Shown here piece by piece: positions 53,031 to 62,226 of a DNA stretch of 64,000 nt; position 1 is the first letter of the stretch, and each line of letters opens with the position of its first letter. The position numbers were made by a program, and so were the translations under genes. The notes under the pieces were generated by a model that was not told the DNA's origin, made no database searches, and saw nothing but the letters and a program-made list of their open reading frames with translations. The stretch is taken from positions 536,001-600,000 of the forward strand of contig NZ_JAPPRC010000003.1 of assembly GCF_026672425.1 (NCBI RefSeq). The letters run 5' to 3'. This DNA comes from Pannonibacter sp. SL95 (GTDB lineage: Bacteria > Pseudomonadota > Alphaproteobacteria > Rhizobiales > Stappiaceae).

Positions 53031-54578
53031 TTATTCCTTCACGTCGAGCTCGTAGGCCCAGATGAACTTGTCCGTCCGGGGCTTGAAGTCGACGCCGTCG
53101 CGCGCGGCGTAGATGTCCTGCTCGTAGTGGACCGGGATCATCGGAATGTCCTTCATCAGGATCTCCGTCACCTTCTGCAGGTGAGCGTCACGTTCCTCGA
53201 CGCGCGGGGTGCTGTCGGCCTTGTCGATGAGGGCATCCACCTCCGGATTGGAGTAGGAGCCGCGGTTGACCTGGCCGTAGCCTTCCTTCTTGCCGCGGCT
53301 GTAGAACATGACGCCATACATCGAGCCGGCATCGCCCGAGGGCACGTCCCAGCCGGACATGATGAAGCTGGAGTTGTCGGACGGCACGCGGATGTAGCCG
53401 AAGAAGTTGGACTTCGGCATCAGGTTCAGTTTCACCGTGACGTTGATCTTGGCGAGCATCGAGGCCAGCGCCTGGGCAATCTGGGCATCGTTGACATAGC
53501 GGTTGTTGGTGGCATCCAGCGTCAGCGTGAAGCCGTTCGGATAGCCGGCCTCGGCCATCAGCGCCTTGGCCTTCTCCACGTCGAAGGGATACATCTGGCG
53601 GAAGTCGGCGCCGTCAAGATGGCCGATGTGGCTCGCCGGCACATACTGGGCCGAGGGCGTCGACAGGCCGTTCATGATGGCGCGCGACAGGGTGGTGACG
53701 TCGATGGCGCGGGCCATCGCCTCACGCACGCGCTGGTCCGTCATCGGGTTCTTGCCCTCGATGGTCGGGCTCTTCTCGCGCATGTCGAGGGCAAGCACCA
53801 GGTTCAGGAGGCTCGGACGGGTGACGACCTCGAAGCCCTTGGTTTCCTTGACGCGTGCGACGTCGCGCACGGCCAGATCCTGCACGATGTCCAGCTCGCC
53901 GGTCAGGAGCGCCGCCGTGCGGGTGGCCGGGTTGGTGATCGGACGGAAGGTGACCTTGTCGACCTTGGCTTCGCCCATGTAGTAGCCGTCAAAGGCTTCC
54001 AGGACGATGCGGTCTTCCTTGACCCATTCGCCGAGCTTGTAGGGGCCGGTGCCGACCGGCTTCATGTCGATGGCATCGCCGACCTTCTTCACATGGTCTT
54101 CCGACATGATCAGGATCGCGGCCAGATCATTGGGCAGGGCCGCATAGGGGCGGAAGGTCTTGATCTCGACCGTGCGGTCGTCGATGGCGCGGAAGCTCTC
54201 GATGTTGGCGGCGAGGTTCGCCATCAGCGACTTCTTCAGGCGCTCCAGAGTGAAGACAACGTCAGACGCCTTCAGGGTGTCGCCGTCATGGAACTTCACG
54301 CCGTCGCGCAGGGTGAAGACCCAGGTGGTGTCATCGGCCAGCTTCCAGCTCTCGGCGAGGCCCGGACCGAACTCCAGATCCGCGCTGCGGCGCACCAGCG
54401 GATCGTAGAGATGGTAATACATGATGTTGGAGCTGAGCTCCTCGCCGGCCTGCGGGTCCATGTGGACGGCGTCCGACGTCAGGCCGATGGTGATGTCCTT
54501 GGCGAGCGCGCCCGAGCTGGTGAGCGCGATCATGGCGGCGGAGGCAAGCAGCCTCCGGATGTTGGCATTGATGGTCAT
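53031..54578 (-). CDS. Family 5 periplasmic substrate-binding protein, second system
   Basis: 515 residues from ATG 54578 (the long upstream extension to 54827 is discarded; the signal peptide begins here). Sec signal IRRLLASAAMIALTSSGALAK, then ITIGLTSDAVHMDPQAGEELSSNIMYYHLYDPLV and TWVFTLRDGVKFHDGDTLKASDVVFTLERL. It is the first gene of a ten-gene operon that runs through the importer to the SDR gene at 43722. Its substrate is probably the compound broken down by the downstream enzymes. Confidence 0.93.
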   Translation of the reverse strand: MTINANIRRLLASAAMIALTSSGALAKDITIGLTSDAVHMDPQAGEELSSNIMYYHLYDPLVRRSADLEFGPGLAESWKLADDTTWVFTLRDGVKFHDGDTLKASDVVFTLERLKKSLMANLAANIESFRAIDDRTVEIKTFRPYAALPNDLAAILIMSEDHVKKVGDAIDMKPVGTGPYKLGEWVKEDRIVLEAFDGYYMGEAKVDKVTFRPITNPATRTAALLTGELDIVQDLAVRDVARVKETKGFEVVTRPSLLNLVLALDMREKSPTIEGKNPMTDQRVREAMARAIDVTTLSRAIMNGLSTPSAQYVPASHIGHLDGADFRQMYPFDVEKAKALMAEAGYPNGFTLTLDATNNRYVNDAQIAQALASMLAKINVTVKLNLMPKSNFFGYIRVPSDNSSFIMSGWDVPSGDAGSMYGVMFYSRGKKEGYGQVNRGSYSNPEVDALIDKADSTPRVEERDAHLQKVTEILMKDIPMIPVHYEQDIYAARDGVDFKPRTDKFIWAYELDVKE

Positions 54579-54681
54579 TGGCTGATCTCCACTGGTGGGT
54601 GCGGGGCGGTTGGTGCCCTCGTTCTGGGTCTGGCGGGGGCCAGGTGCCCGGCCCGCGCGGGGCCGGGGCAAACGCAAGGCG

Positions 54682-55080
54682 TCAGGCGAGAACCGACTGG
54701 ATCTCGATCTGGTAACCTTCCGGATCGTTGAAGACGAAGGCGCGGATGCCGAGCGAGGGGCTGTCCTTCGGGGCGCTGAGGCCGGTGACGTTGCAGCTCG
54801 CGGCCCAGGCATGCCAGGCATCGACATCGCTCACCCGCATGCAGACCTGCACCGGCTTCGGGTCCGAGGCGCGATGCGAGCCGCGGGTCTCGTCGACGAG
54901 GCCGACATGGGCGGTTCCGCCGAGGCGGTAGATCTTCGACCAGCCCTGATCAATGGCCAGCTCGACGCCGAGCACATGCTCGTAGAAGGCCATCGCCCGG
55001 GGCAGATCGCGGTAATACAGAAAGGTCACGGTCAGCAGCGGGTCGCCCTCGGGGCGCCGCACGGCAGTCGGTTCGGTCAT
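54682..55080 (-). CDS. VOC (glyoxalase/dioxygenase-fold) family protein
   Basis: 132 residues from ATG 55080; the frame extending to 55140 crosses the operator-like site and is rejected. Two beta-alpha-beta-beta-beta units: LTVTFLYYRDLPRAMAFYEHVLGVELAIDQGW and VCMRVSDVDAWHAW...FVFNDPEGYQIEIQS. The C-terminal Glu of FxDPEGYxIE is a typical metal ligand. It may be a lyase, isomerase or epimerase-type step in the same pathway. It carries the CTGACGGTATAC motif upstream. Confidence 0.85.
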   Translation of the reverse strand: MTEPTAVRRPEGDPLLTVTFLYYRDLPRAMAFYEHVLGVELAIDQGWSKIYRLGGTAHVGLVDETRGSHRASDPKPVQVCMRVSDVDAWHAWAASCNVTGLSAPKDSPSLGIRAFVFNDPEGYQIEIQSVLA

Positions 55081-55115
55081 GGAGGGGAAGTCTCCCGCTT
55101 GAATGCATGCCGATG

Positions 55116-55127
55116 GTATACCGTCAG
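55116..55127 (-). promoter_or_regulatory. Candidate GntR operator upstream of the VOC gene
   Basis: On the minus strand this reads CTGACGGTATAC, identical over 12 bases to 56077-56088 upstream of the dihydropyrimidinase-family gene; the local GGTATACC is palindromic. It lies 36 bases before ATG 55080. Confidence 0.6.
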
Positions 55128-55200
55128 AATGCAGAGTCAACGGGCAACTGTGATCACAGCTCCGAAATGCGCCGGCTCAGGGTGCGAGGCCGCGACGGGA

Positions 55201-55854
55201 TCAGTAGAGGCGGTGGATCGAGGCGAGAATCGACTCGCGCACATTGTCGAGATGGCGGCGCATGCCGGCCTCGGCCCGGGCAGGGTCGCGGGCGAGGATG
55301 GCGTCCAGGATCTCGATATGCTCGTTGAGGCCCGGCTCGAAACGGTCCGGGATGAAGCCCTTGTCGAAGATCCGGGTCTTCTGCTTCAGGTTCTGCACCA
55401 GGTCGGCGAGCAGCTTGGAACCGGCAATCCGGGCGATGGTGATGTGGAACTCCTCGTCCAGATCGGCGTGTTCGGAAATCGACGAGCGGCCGCGCTGCAA
55501 GAGCTGTTCGGTGCGGGCGCGCAGCGACAGGATGGCCTCGACCGGCACGTGGACCGAGGCAGCCTGACGGGCGGTCTCGCACTCGAGCAGTCGGCGAACG
55601 TGAAGGATTTCAATGATTTCCGAGATGGAGATCTTGTTGACGACCGGCACGCCGCCCTGGGCGCGCGTGACAAGGCCTTCCGAGACCAGCCGGGCGATTG
55701 CCTCGCGGACCGGCGTGCGCGATACGCCGAGACGGTCGGCAAAGGGCTTTTCCTGCAGCCGGGTGCCTGCCGACAGCTCGCCGCTGACAATCATGCGGCG
55801 CAGTTGCTCGTAGGTGCTTTCGCCAAGCGTCTGGGTCTGGTCCTGCAGTGTCAT
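55201..55854 (-). CDS. GntR-family (FadR-type) transcriptional regulator
   Basis: 217 residues from ATG 55854. Winged helix at about 8-72 (TRLQEKPFADRLGVSRTPVREAIARLVSEGLV), then an FCD domain with the metal-type pattern (DEEFHITIARIAGS, NEHIEILDAI, MRRHLDNVR). It is divergent from the dihydropyrimidinase-family gene and upstream of the VOC gene on the same strand. It is the likely regulator of the catabolic cluster through the sites at 55116 and 56077. Confidence 0.9.
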   Translation of the reverse strand: MTLQDQTQTLGESTYEQLRRMIVSGELSAGTRLQEKPFADRLGVSRTPVREAIARLVSEGLVTRAQGGVPVVNKISISEIIEILHVRRLLECETARQAASVHVPVEAILSLRARTEQLLQRGRSSISEHADLDEEFHITIARIAGSKLLADLVQNLKQKTRIFDKGFIPDRFEPGLNEHIEILDAILARDPARAEAGMRRHLDNVRESILASIHRLY

Positions 55855-56076
55855 TCGTCGCCTTCCGGCTTGCTTGCCCAAGTTCGGCCTTGCGTCCGGC
55901 TGCCGGACGCGCCCAAGTGTTTACGTCAAGCGCGTCCGCTGTTGAAGGCGGAACATGGCCTTCCGTCGCGTTTTCATGTGCTTCCTGTCGCTCCCTGTCA
56001 GTCTGGGACCCGATGCAGGCAGGAAGCGGATGGCCGACATGCGCTGACCAAGGCATATTCGAACGCGCCGTTGTCA

Positions 56077-56098
56077 CTGACGGTATACACTGTGTATA
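56077..56098 (+). promoter_or_regulatory. Candidate GntR operator upstream of the dihydropyrimidinase gene
   Basis: CTGACGGTATAC (56077-56088), repeated inverted at 55116-55127, overlaps the perfect palindrome TATACAC-T-GTGTATA (56084-56098), 30 bases before ATG 56129. Palindromic TGTATA-type half-sites suit FadR-type GntR regulators. Confidence 0.68.
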
Positions 56099-56128
56099 TC
56101 AGATCAACAACAAACGGGGACATGAGGC

Positions 56129-57576
56129 ATGACCGATATGAGCACGGGCACGGGCTTTGACCTTGTCATTCGCGGGGGGGAGATTGTCACGGCGCAGGCG
56201 CGCTTCTCCGGCGACATCGCCATCCGGGACGGCCGCATCGCCGCGCTGGGAAGCGGCCTGGCGCAAGGGCGCAAGGAAATCGACGCAACCGGGCTTCTGG
56301 TCATGCCGGGCGGCGTCGACACCCATTGCCACATCGAGCAGCTGTCGGGCGCCGGCATCATGAACGCCGACACGTTCGAGACGGCCACCCGCTCGGCGGC
56401 CTTCGGCGGCACCACCACGACCGTGTCCTTCGCCGCGCAGCATCCCGGCATGTCGCTCGCTAGGGTCATGGCCGACTACACCGTGCTGGCCGACCGCGGA
56501 GCTCTGATCGACCACGCCTATCACATCATCGTCGCCGACATTTCCGGCACGAACCTCGACGAGCTGGCCGCGCTGATGCGCGCCGGGCATCGCTCGGCCA
56601 AGATCTTCACGACCTACGACAAGGTGCGGCTCGACGACCTGTCGATCCTGAAGGTGCTGGACACGGCGCGGGACAATGGTGCGCTGGTCTGCTTCCACGC
56701 CGAAAACGACGGGCTGATCCGCTGGTCGGTGGAAAAGCTGCTGGCCGCCGGGCTGACCGCGCCGCGCTACCATGCGCCGTCGCATCCCCGCCTTGCCGAG
56801 CTGGAGGCGCTGGAGCGCATGTGCCGCTTCGCCGAGGCGACCGGCCAGCCGGTGATGCTGTTCCACATCTCCACCCGCGAGGGCGTCGAGATCGTGCGTG
56901 CCGCGCGGGGCCGTGGGGCGCCGGTCTTTGCCGAGACCTGCCCGCATTACCTGTTCATGACCGAAGAGGTGCTGGACCAGCCCGGCATGGCAGGGGCAGC
57001 CGTGATGTGCAGCCCGCCGCAGCGCCAGACGGCCGATCAGGAGGCGCTCCGGGCCGGCCTGCAGCGCGGCGACCTGCAACTTGTCACCTCGGACCACGCG
57101 CCCTACCGCATGGACGCAAGCGGCAAGTTCGCCAATGGCGAGACCGCGCCCTTCAACCGCATCGCCAACGGCCTGCCGGGGCTGGAGGTGCGGCTGCCGC
57201 TGATGTTCGACGCCATGGTGTCGAAGGGGCGGCTGGGACCGGAGAAATTCGTCGAGGTCACCTCGACCGCGCCCGCGCGGCTGTTCGGCCTGACGGGCAA
57301 GGGCCGGCTCGATCCGGGCGCCGATGCCGACGTGGTGCTGTGGGACCCGGCGGCGCGGCGGGTGTTCGGGACCAACGACCTGCACGACAACTGCGGCTAC
57401 AACCCCTTCGCGGCCGGGAGGTCGTCGGCTGGCCGAAGACGGTGATCGCGCGCGGCGAGGTGATCATCGACGAGGGCCAGCTTGTCGGCACGCCGGGGCG
57501 CGGGCGCCGGGTGGTGATGGACGTCAGCCCGGCGATGCGGCCGGTCGCGCCTGCGACCTGGACACCGAAGGCCTGA
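56129..57576 (+). pseudogene. Dihydropyrimidinase/hydantoinase gene with 3' frameshift
   Basis: From ATG 56129 the frame encodes a D-hydantoinase/dihydropyrimidinase with all metal-site residues: H66 and H68 (DTHCHIE), carboxylated K158 (SAKIFTTYD), H190, H246 and D322 (TSDHAPY). It ends prematurely at 57445 after NPFAAG. One base appears missing near 57410-57420: shifting frame gives GREVVGWPKTVIARGEVIIDEGQLVGTPGRG, the normal C-terminus, to TGA 57576 (about 482 residues). The truncated 438-residue protein lacks the C-terminal beta-sandwich/tetramer tail. It would open dihydropyrimidine or hydantoin rings to N-carbamoyl acids. It may be a real mutation or a sequence error. Confidence 0.85.
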
Positions 57577-57684
57577 AGGGCCGTGGGCACTGGTCCGGTG
57601 AAAAATCCGGGTGTTTCGCCCGACTGTCATGTCCGGCTCATGAAACGGGACTAGGCAGGCGTCCAGTCAAGTCCGGAGCCAACC

Positions 57685-58656
57685 ATGTCCCTTTCGTTTG
57701 ATGCCACCGATGCGTCGCTTGATGTCCTGTTGCCGGGAACGGCCTCGCCGCGCCTGCGTGCGCTGGCGATGGCGGCCCTTGCCGGCGGCGTGATTGCCCG
57801 CACCCGCCTGCGCCGGCGGTCCGCCGCTGAAATGGTGCTGAAGGGGCCGCGCGATTACCAGACCGAGGTTGATGTGGCCGTGGAGGCCGAGATCGCCGGG
57901 CGTCTGGCCGCCAGTTTCCCCGACCATGCTATTTCTGGAGAGGAGCAGGCAGCCGACCGGGCCGGCGTCGAGGGCCTGCCGCGTATTCTCATCGACCCCA
58001 TCGATGGCACCACCAACTACGCTTGGGGCATCCCGCATTTCGGCATCGCGCTGGCGATCGTCGAGGCAGGTGAGGTGACCTGCGGTGTCGTCTTCGACTG
58101 CATGCAGGTGGAACTCTTTGCGGGCGAGGCCGGGCAGGGCGCCTATCTCAACGGCGAGCGGCTGGCGGTTGCCCCGGCGGCCGAGCTGGAAAACGCGCTG
58201 ATCGGCGCGGGCCTTCCCGTGCCGGGACAGGTGAAGAGCGTGCGCGAGGAGACCTACCACGCCGCGCTGCGCCGGGCGATGGCGACGACGGCCGGCGTGC
58301 GCCGTCTGGGTTCCGCGTCCTTATCTGTCAGCTACGTCGCTTGCGGCCGGCTCGACGGGTTCTTCGAGGATGGTCTGTCGCTGCATGACTATGGCGCGGC
58401 CGCCCTGCTGGTGCGGGAGGCCGGCGGCGTGATCGGCGGCTTTGCCGGCGGGCCTGTCGGCCCGGCCGGCGATGTGCTGGTGGCAACGCCGTGGCTGGCC
58501 GGCTGGCTGCGCGAGGGGCTGGCCGAGAAGCCGGTTCAGCCGGCAAAGGCCGCCGACAGGGCAAGCGCGTCGTCGGTGGTGATCTGGTCCACCTTGAGGG
58601 CCAGCAGCCGCTCCACCAGCGGACGGGTGTCCGGGCCGATCTCGCGGATCGTGTAG
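57685..58656 (+). CDS. Inositol-monophosphatase-family phosphatase with extended C-terminus
   Basis: 323 residues. The metal-binding motifs are present: GEE (ISGEEQ), DPIDGTTNYAWG and the later HDYGAAALLVREAGG (W of WD replaced by H). It dephosphorylates inositol phosphate or related monoesters such as histidinol phosphate or PAP. Family homology ends near residue 280; the last 40 residues (SASSVVIWSTLRASSRSTSG) are the antisense of the convergent GDPD gene's 3' end, suggesting loss of the original stop codon. Confidence 0.87.
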   Translation: MSLSFDATDASLDVLLPGTASPRLRALAMAALAGGVIARTRLRRRSAAEMVLKGPRDYQTEVDVAVEAEIAGRLAASFPDHAISGEEQAADRAGVEGLPRILIDPIDGTTNYAWGIPHFGIALAIVEAGEVTCGVVFDCMQVELFAGEAGQGAYLNGERLAVAPAAELENALIGAGLPVPGQVKSVREETYHAALRRAMATTAGVRRLGSASLSVSYVACGRLDGFFEDGLSLHDYGAAALLVREAGGVIGGFAGGPVGPAGDVLVATPWLAGWLREGLAEKPVQPAKAADRASASSVVIWSTLRASSRSTSGRVSGPISRIV

Positions 58657-59414
58657 GCATCGACCTTGCGGCCGGCGTCCTGGAACCGGGCGGCGAGGTT
58701 CTCGCTCCGGTCGGCGGCGGCCAGCACCAGACGGTGGTCCAGATAGATCATGGTGGAGCGCGGGCTGGCGTCGAGCGCGTCAGCCACGAAGCGGCGATAG
58801 TCGCCGCCCCGAAGCAGATCCAGCATGACCGCGTCATGGCAGGGGTCGTGGCCGATGCCGAGCTCCGGGATCGCCTCGCTCAGCGCGGCAATGGCAACCG
58901 GATCGCCGCCAGACAGAAGCATGTGCCTCGCAACAGGGGCCACGTCGCGCACGAAGGCGTCGATGTCGGCGGGCGTGATCGTCGCCGAGGTGTCCTTCAT
59001 GTCCAGCTGCAGCACCGCGTCGTGATGCGCCGTTTCGCCAGCCACCAGCGCCGCAAGATCCGACAGCAGCATGACGTGCTGGTCGGTGGCCGCTCCGCTG
59101 CCATCGCGCAGGAGCAGCTGCCGCAGGGCGTCGGGTTGCGTGTCGCGGACGCGGCCGGTGCCGGTGGTGCTGCGCTCCAGCGTCTCGTCATGCAGCACGG
59201 CAAAGCCGCCGCCCGCATGGGCGGTGAGGTCGATCTCCACGCTCGCCCCCAGGCGCATGCCGAGGCTGATGCGCGCCGGGCCGAACTCGGCGTCGAGCGG
59301 CTGGATGCGGCCACGGTGCCACTTCAGCCAGGTGCGGTGTCCGTTTCGCTCCAGCGCCACGGCCGTCCGTGCGGCGGTGAGGCTGATGCCCGTGTCGAGG
59401 GTGTCGTCAGTCAC
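58536..59414 (-). CDS. Glycerophosphodiester phosphodiesterase family protein
   Basis: 292 residues. The GDPD barrel motifs are recognisable: WHRGR near 33, VEIDLTAHAGGGFAVLHDETLERSTTGTGRV (E/D and LHD catalytic region), and the C-terminal VDQITTDDALAL. It hydrolyses glycerophosphodiesters to glycerol-3-phosphate and an alcohol. No signal peptide is seen, so it acts on imported substrate. It is the last gene of the ABC operon read from 63384; its 3' end overlaps the convergent phosphatase gene by 121 bases. Confidence 0.86.
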   Translation of the reverse strand: MTDDTLDTGISLTAARTAVALERNGHRTWLKWHRGRIQPLDAEFGPARISLGMRLGASVEIDLTAHAGGGFAVLHDETLERSTTGTGRVRDTQPDALRQLLLRDGSGAATDQHVMLLSDLAALVAGETAHHDAVLQLDMKDTSATITPADIDAFVRDVAPVARHMLLSGGDPVAIAALSEAIPELGIGHDPCHDAVMLDLLRGGDYRRFVADALDASPRSTMIYLDHRLVLAAADRSENLAARFQDAGRKVDAYTIREIGPDTRPLVERLLALKVDQITTDDALALSAAFAG

Positions 59415-59441
59415 GATGGATGTCTTCTTTCAAGTGAGCAG

Positions 59442-60500
59442 TCAGGCGGCTGCCGCTGCCGCTCGGGTTTCCGTGGAGAGCAGCACACCGTCGCGGTAGA
59501 GCAGCACTTCGGCCGGGGTCACCTCCACCCGCTGTCCGGGCGTCCAGGCGATGGAGCCCGAGCCATGCGCCTTGATCCGGGTGCCGTCCTCAAGGTCCAG
59601 GTCGAGGGTCAGGTGGGTGCCGAAATCGGTGACGCGGTAGACCACCGCATTGCCGGATCCTTGCGCAGGCCGCACGCCGGTTGCCTCGGGGCGGAAGGCA
59701 ATCTCCGCCGGTCCGTCGCTGACCTCTGCGGCAAGGGCGAACTCCGGCCTGGTCGAGCGGCCGGCGCGGAACTCGGTCGGCACCAGGTTCATGTGGCCGA
59801 TGAAGCCGGCAACGAAGCGCGTCGCCGGGCGGCGGTAGAGCGCGGACGGGCGGTCGGTCTGTTCGATGGCGCCGTCCTTCAGCACGACGATGCGGTCGGC
59901 CAGCGCCAGCGCCTCGTCCTGGCCATGGGTGACGAATAGGGTGGTGATGCCGAGGCGCTGCTGGATGTCGCGGACTTCCTCGCGCAGCCTTTCGCGCAGA
60001 TGCTGGTCGAGGCTGGCGAAGGGTTCGTCGAGGAGCAGGATCTTCGGCTCCAGCACCAGCGAGCGGGCGATGGCGACGCGCTGCTGCTGACCGCCCGAGA
60101 GCTGCCAGACCCGCCGGCTGCCGTAGCCGGCAAGGCCGACCAGCTCAAGCACGGCCTCGACCTTGCTGCGAATCTCGGCGCGCGGCAGCCGCCGCAGCTT
60201 CAGGCCGAAGGCGATGTTGGCGAAGACATCCATATGCGACCACAGCGCATGTGACTGGAACACCATGCCGGTGGGCCGGCGTTCCGGCGGCACGGCGGTG
60301 ACGTCCTCGCCGTCGATGCGGATCGCACCGCCGCTCGGAACCTCGAAGCCGCCAATCATGCGCAGGATCGTGGACTTGCCCGAGCCCGAGGGGCCGAGAA
60401 GGCAGACCAGTTCGCCGTCGGTGACCTCAAGGTCCACCGCCTTCACCACGTCGAGCCCGCCGAAGGACTTGGTCAGCCCGGATAAGGTCAGTCGTGCCAT
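59442..60500 (-). CDS. PotA/FbpC-type ABC importer ATPase
   Basis: 352 residues. Walker A GPSGSGKSTILRMI, signature LSGGQQQRVAIARSL, Walker B ILLLDEPFASLD, then a C-terminal TOBE domain (about 240-340). The H-loop reads LFVTHGQDEAL. It belongs to the spermidine/iron/phosphonate/glycerol-3-phosphate class and works with the permeases at 60514 and 61344. Confidence 0.92.
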   Translation of the reverse strand: MARLTLSGLTKSFGGLDVVKAVDLEVTDGELVCLLGPSGSGKSTILRMIGGFEVPSGGAIRIDGEDVTAVPPERRPTGMVFQSHALWSHMDVFANIAFGLKLRRLPRAEIRSKVEAVLELVGLAGYGSRRVWQLSGGQQQRVAIARSLVLEPKILLLDEPFASLDQHLRERLREEVRDIQQRLGITTLFVTHGQDEALALADRIVVLKDGAIEQTDRPSALYRRPATRFVAGFIGHMNLVPTEFRAGRSTRPEFALAAEVSDGPAEIAFRPEATGVRPAQGSGNAVVYRVTDFGTHLTLDLDLEDGTRIKAHGSGSIAWTPGQRVEVTPAEVLLYRDGVLLSTETRAAAAAA

Positions 60501-60513
60501 GCAACGTCTCCTG

Positions 60514-61344
60514 TCAAACGCCGAAGCCCTTGGCGAAGCTCTGCGAGCCGATCAGGCGGCGGGAGAACAGCAGCACAAGGAAGGAGGGGACCCAGAGCAG
60601 CACGGACAGCACCGCGCCATACTGGATCACCATCTGGTTGTTGATGAAGATGATCATCAGCACCGGCATGGTCTGGAGCATCGGCGCGCCGATCAGCCAG
60701 GCGCCTTCGGTCTCGTAGAAGGTGTTGATGAAGGTGAGCAGGACGGCGGCAAACAGCGTCGGCCCGGCCTGGGGCAGGGTGATGGACCAGAACACGCGCA
60801 AGGGTCCGGCGCCAGCGTCCCGTGCCGCCTCCTCCATGCGCCGGTCGACCGCCTGGAACGCGGCGACGGGCACCCAGATCATCAGCATCAGGGTGTTGAC
60901 CAGCTGGATCAGCACCACGCCCCAGAAGGTGGCGATCAGCCCGAGGCTGAGGAAGATGCCGGCGACGGCGATCAGGAGGCCGAACTTCGGGAAGGCCTGG
61001 GTGGCGAGGAAGGACAGGAGCAAGGTCTGCCGGCCGGGGAAGTCCATGCGGGCGAAGGCATAGGCGGCCGGCAGGCAGATCAGCGCGGACAGGAACGTGA
61101 CCGTCGCCGAGAGGCGCAGGGACAGGAACAGGGCGTTCCAGACATCCTGGCGCGACAGCGTCGCCTGCCAATAGCGCAGGCCGAAGCTCTGCGGCAGCAA
61201 AGCGGGGTAACGCCAGACCTCGGTGAAGGCCCAGATGGCCACGACGATCAGTGGCACCAGGATGACGATTGACAGGAGCACGGCAAAGCCGATTCCGGTC
61301 CAGTCCGTGTGCGGCCTCGGCCGAGAGGCGGGCTGGGGGTGCAT
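60514..61344 (-). CDS. ABC importer permease (PotC/PhnV-type)
   Basis: 276 residues from ATG 61344, which overlaps the preceding stop (TGATG). Six membrane segments; the coupling loop reads RRMEEAARDAGAGPLRVFWSITLPQAGPT. It is the second permease of the importer. The substrate class is inferred from the linked GDPD. Confidence 0.91.
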   Translation of the reverse strand: MHPQPASRPRPHTDWTGIGFAVLLSIVILVPLIVVAIWAFTEVWRYPALLPQSFGLRYWQATLSRQDVWNALFLSLRLSATVTFLSALICLPAAYAFARMDFPGRQTLLLSFLATQAFPKFGLLIAVAGIFLSLGLIATFWGVVLIQLVNTLMLMIWVPVAAFQAVDRRMEEAARDAGAGPLRVFWSITLPQAGPTLFAAVLLTFINTFYETEGAWLIGAPMLQTMPVLMIIFINNQMVIQYGAVLSVLLWVPSFLVLLFSRRLIGSQSFAKGFGV

Positions 61345-62222
61345 CAGCGCACCTCCCAGCTGCGGATGACGGAGCGGACGTAGAAGGCACCAAACACGGC
61401 ACAAATGGCAAAGGTGATGACCGCCTGGGTGATGGCCATGCGCGGCTGCATCAGGTCGGCAAAGGTACGCTGCATGTAGGGGCCCATCATTTCCGGCGAA
61501 GCGGGGCCGAGCACATAGGGCAGGGTGAAGGACGAGAAGATCCCGAGCACCGCAAACGCCAGCGCGACGAGCAGCGCGTTGATGATCTGCGGCAGGATGA
61601 TGTGAAGGAGCAGGTGACGGGGTCTTGCCCCTGCATCCCGTGCAGCCTCGACGGCATTGTCCGACACCTGGCCAAGACCGGCCGTGAGCATCAGCACCGT
61701 CAGCGGAATGTTGTCCCAGACGAGGCCGATGACCGGCCCCCAGGGGGTGAGATAGGGACTGGGCAGTTTCGGCAGGCCGGCGGCGTTCAGCAGAATGTCG
61801 ACAAGGCCGTTGGGCCCAAGCGTTCGGATGAGCGCATAAGCGAGAATGACCGAAGGTACGAACAGCGGGAAGATGGCCAGAGCCTGGACATAGGCCGACA
61901 ACGGACCACGCGAGAAGCGCAGATAGAGCGCGATCGGCAGGCAGATCACCAGGAGGAGCACGGCACAGACAGCCGTCGTCCAGAAGGTGAGGGCGAGGTT
62001 GTTGAGGCTGTATGGGTCGGAGAAGAAGGAGGCATAGCTGTCAAGGGACAGGACGAGGCCCTGGTCCGTCCGAAGCGTCAGCGTCGTCACCAGTGCATTG
62101 AGGATCGGATAGAGAATGAGCCAGCCCAGCAGTCCAACCGGAAAGAGGACGAGGAGGAGACCTGTCAGCCCCCTCCTCTGGATGGACATGCGGACCGGCG
62201 CCGTGGCAACGGCGTCGGTCAT
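61344..62222 (-). CDS. ABC importer permease (PotB/PhnU-type)
   Basis: 292 residues, six membrane segments (first at about 18-40, GLLLVLFPVGLLGWLILYPI). The coupling loop is VSDNAVEAARDAGARPRHLLLHIILPQ. It is the first permease, directly after the binding-protein gene (four-base gap), and dimerises with 60514. Confidence 0.91.
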   Translation of the reverse strand: MTDAVATAPVRMSIQRRGLTGLLLVLFPVGLLGWLILYPILNALVTTLTLRTDQGLVLSLDSYASFFSDPYSLNNLALTFWTTAVCAVLLLVICLPIALYLRFSRGPLSAYVQALAIFPLFVPSVILAYALIRTLGPNGLVDILLNAAGLPKLPSPYLTPWGPVIGLVWDNIPLTVLMLTAGLGQVSDNAVEAARDAGARPRHLLLHIILPQIINALLVALAFAVLGIFSSFTLPYVLGPASPEMMGPYMQRTFADLMQPRMAITQAVITFAICAVFGAFYVRSVIRSWEVR

Positions 62223-62226
62223 CTGA

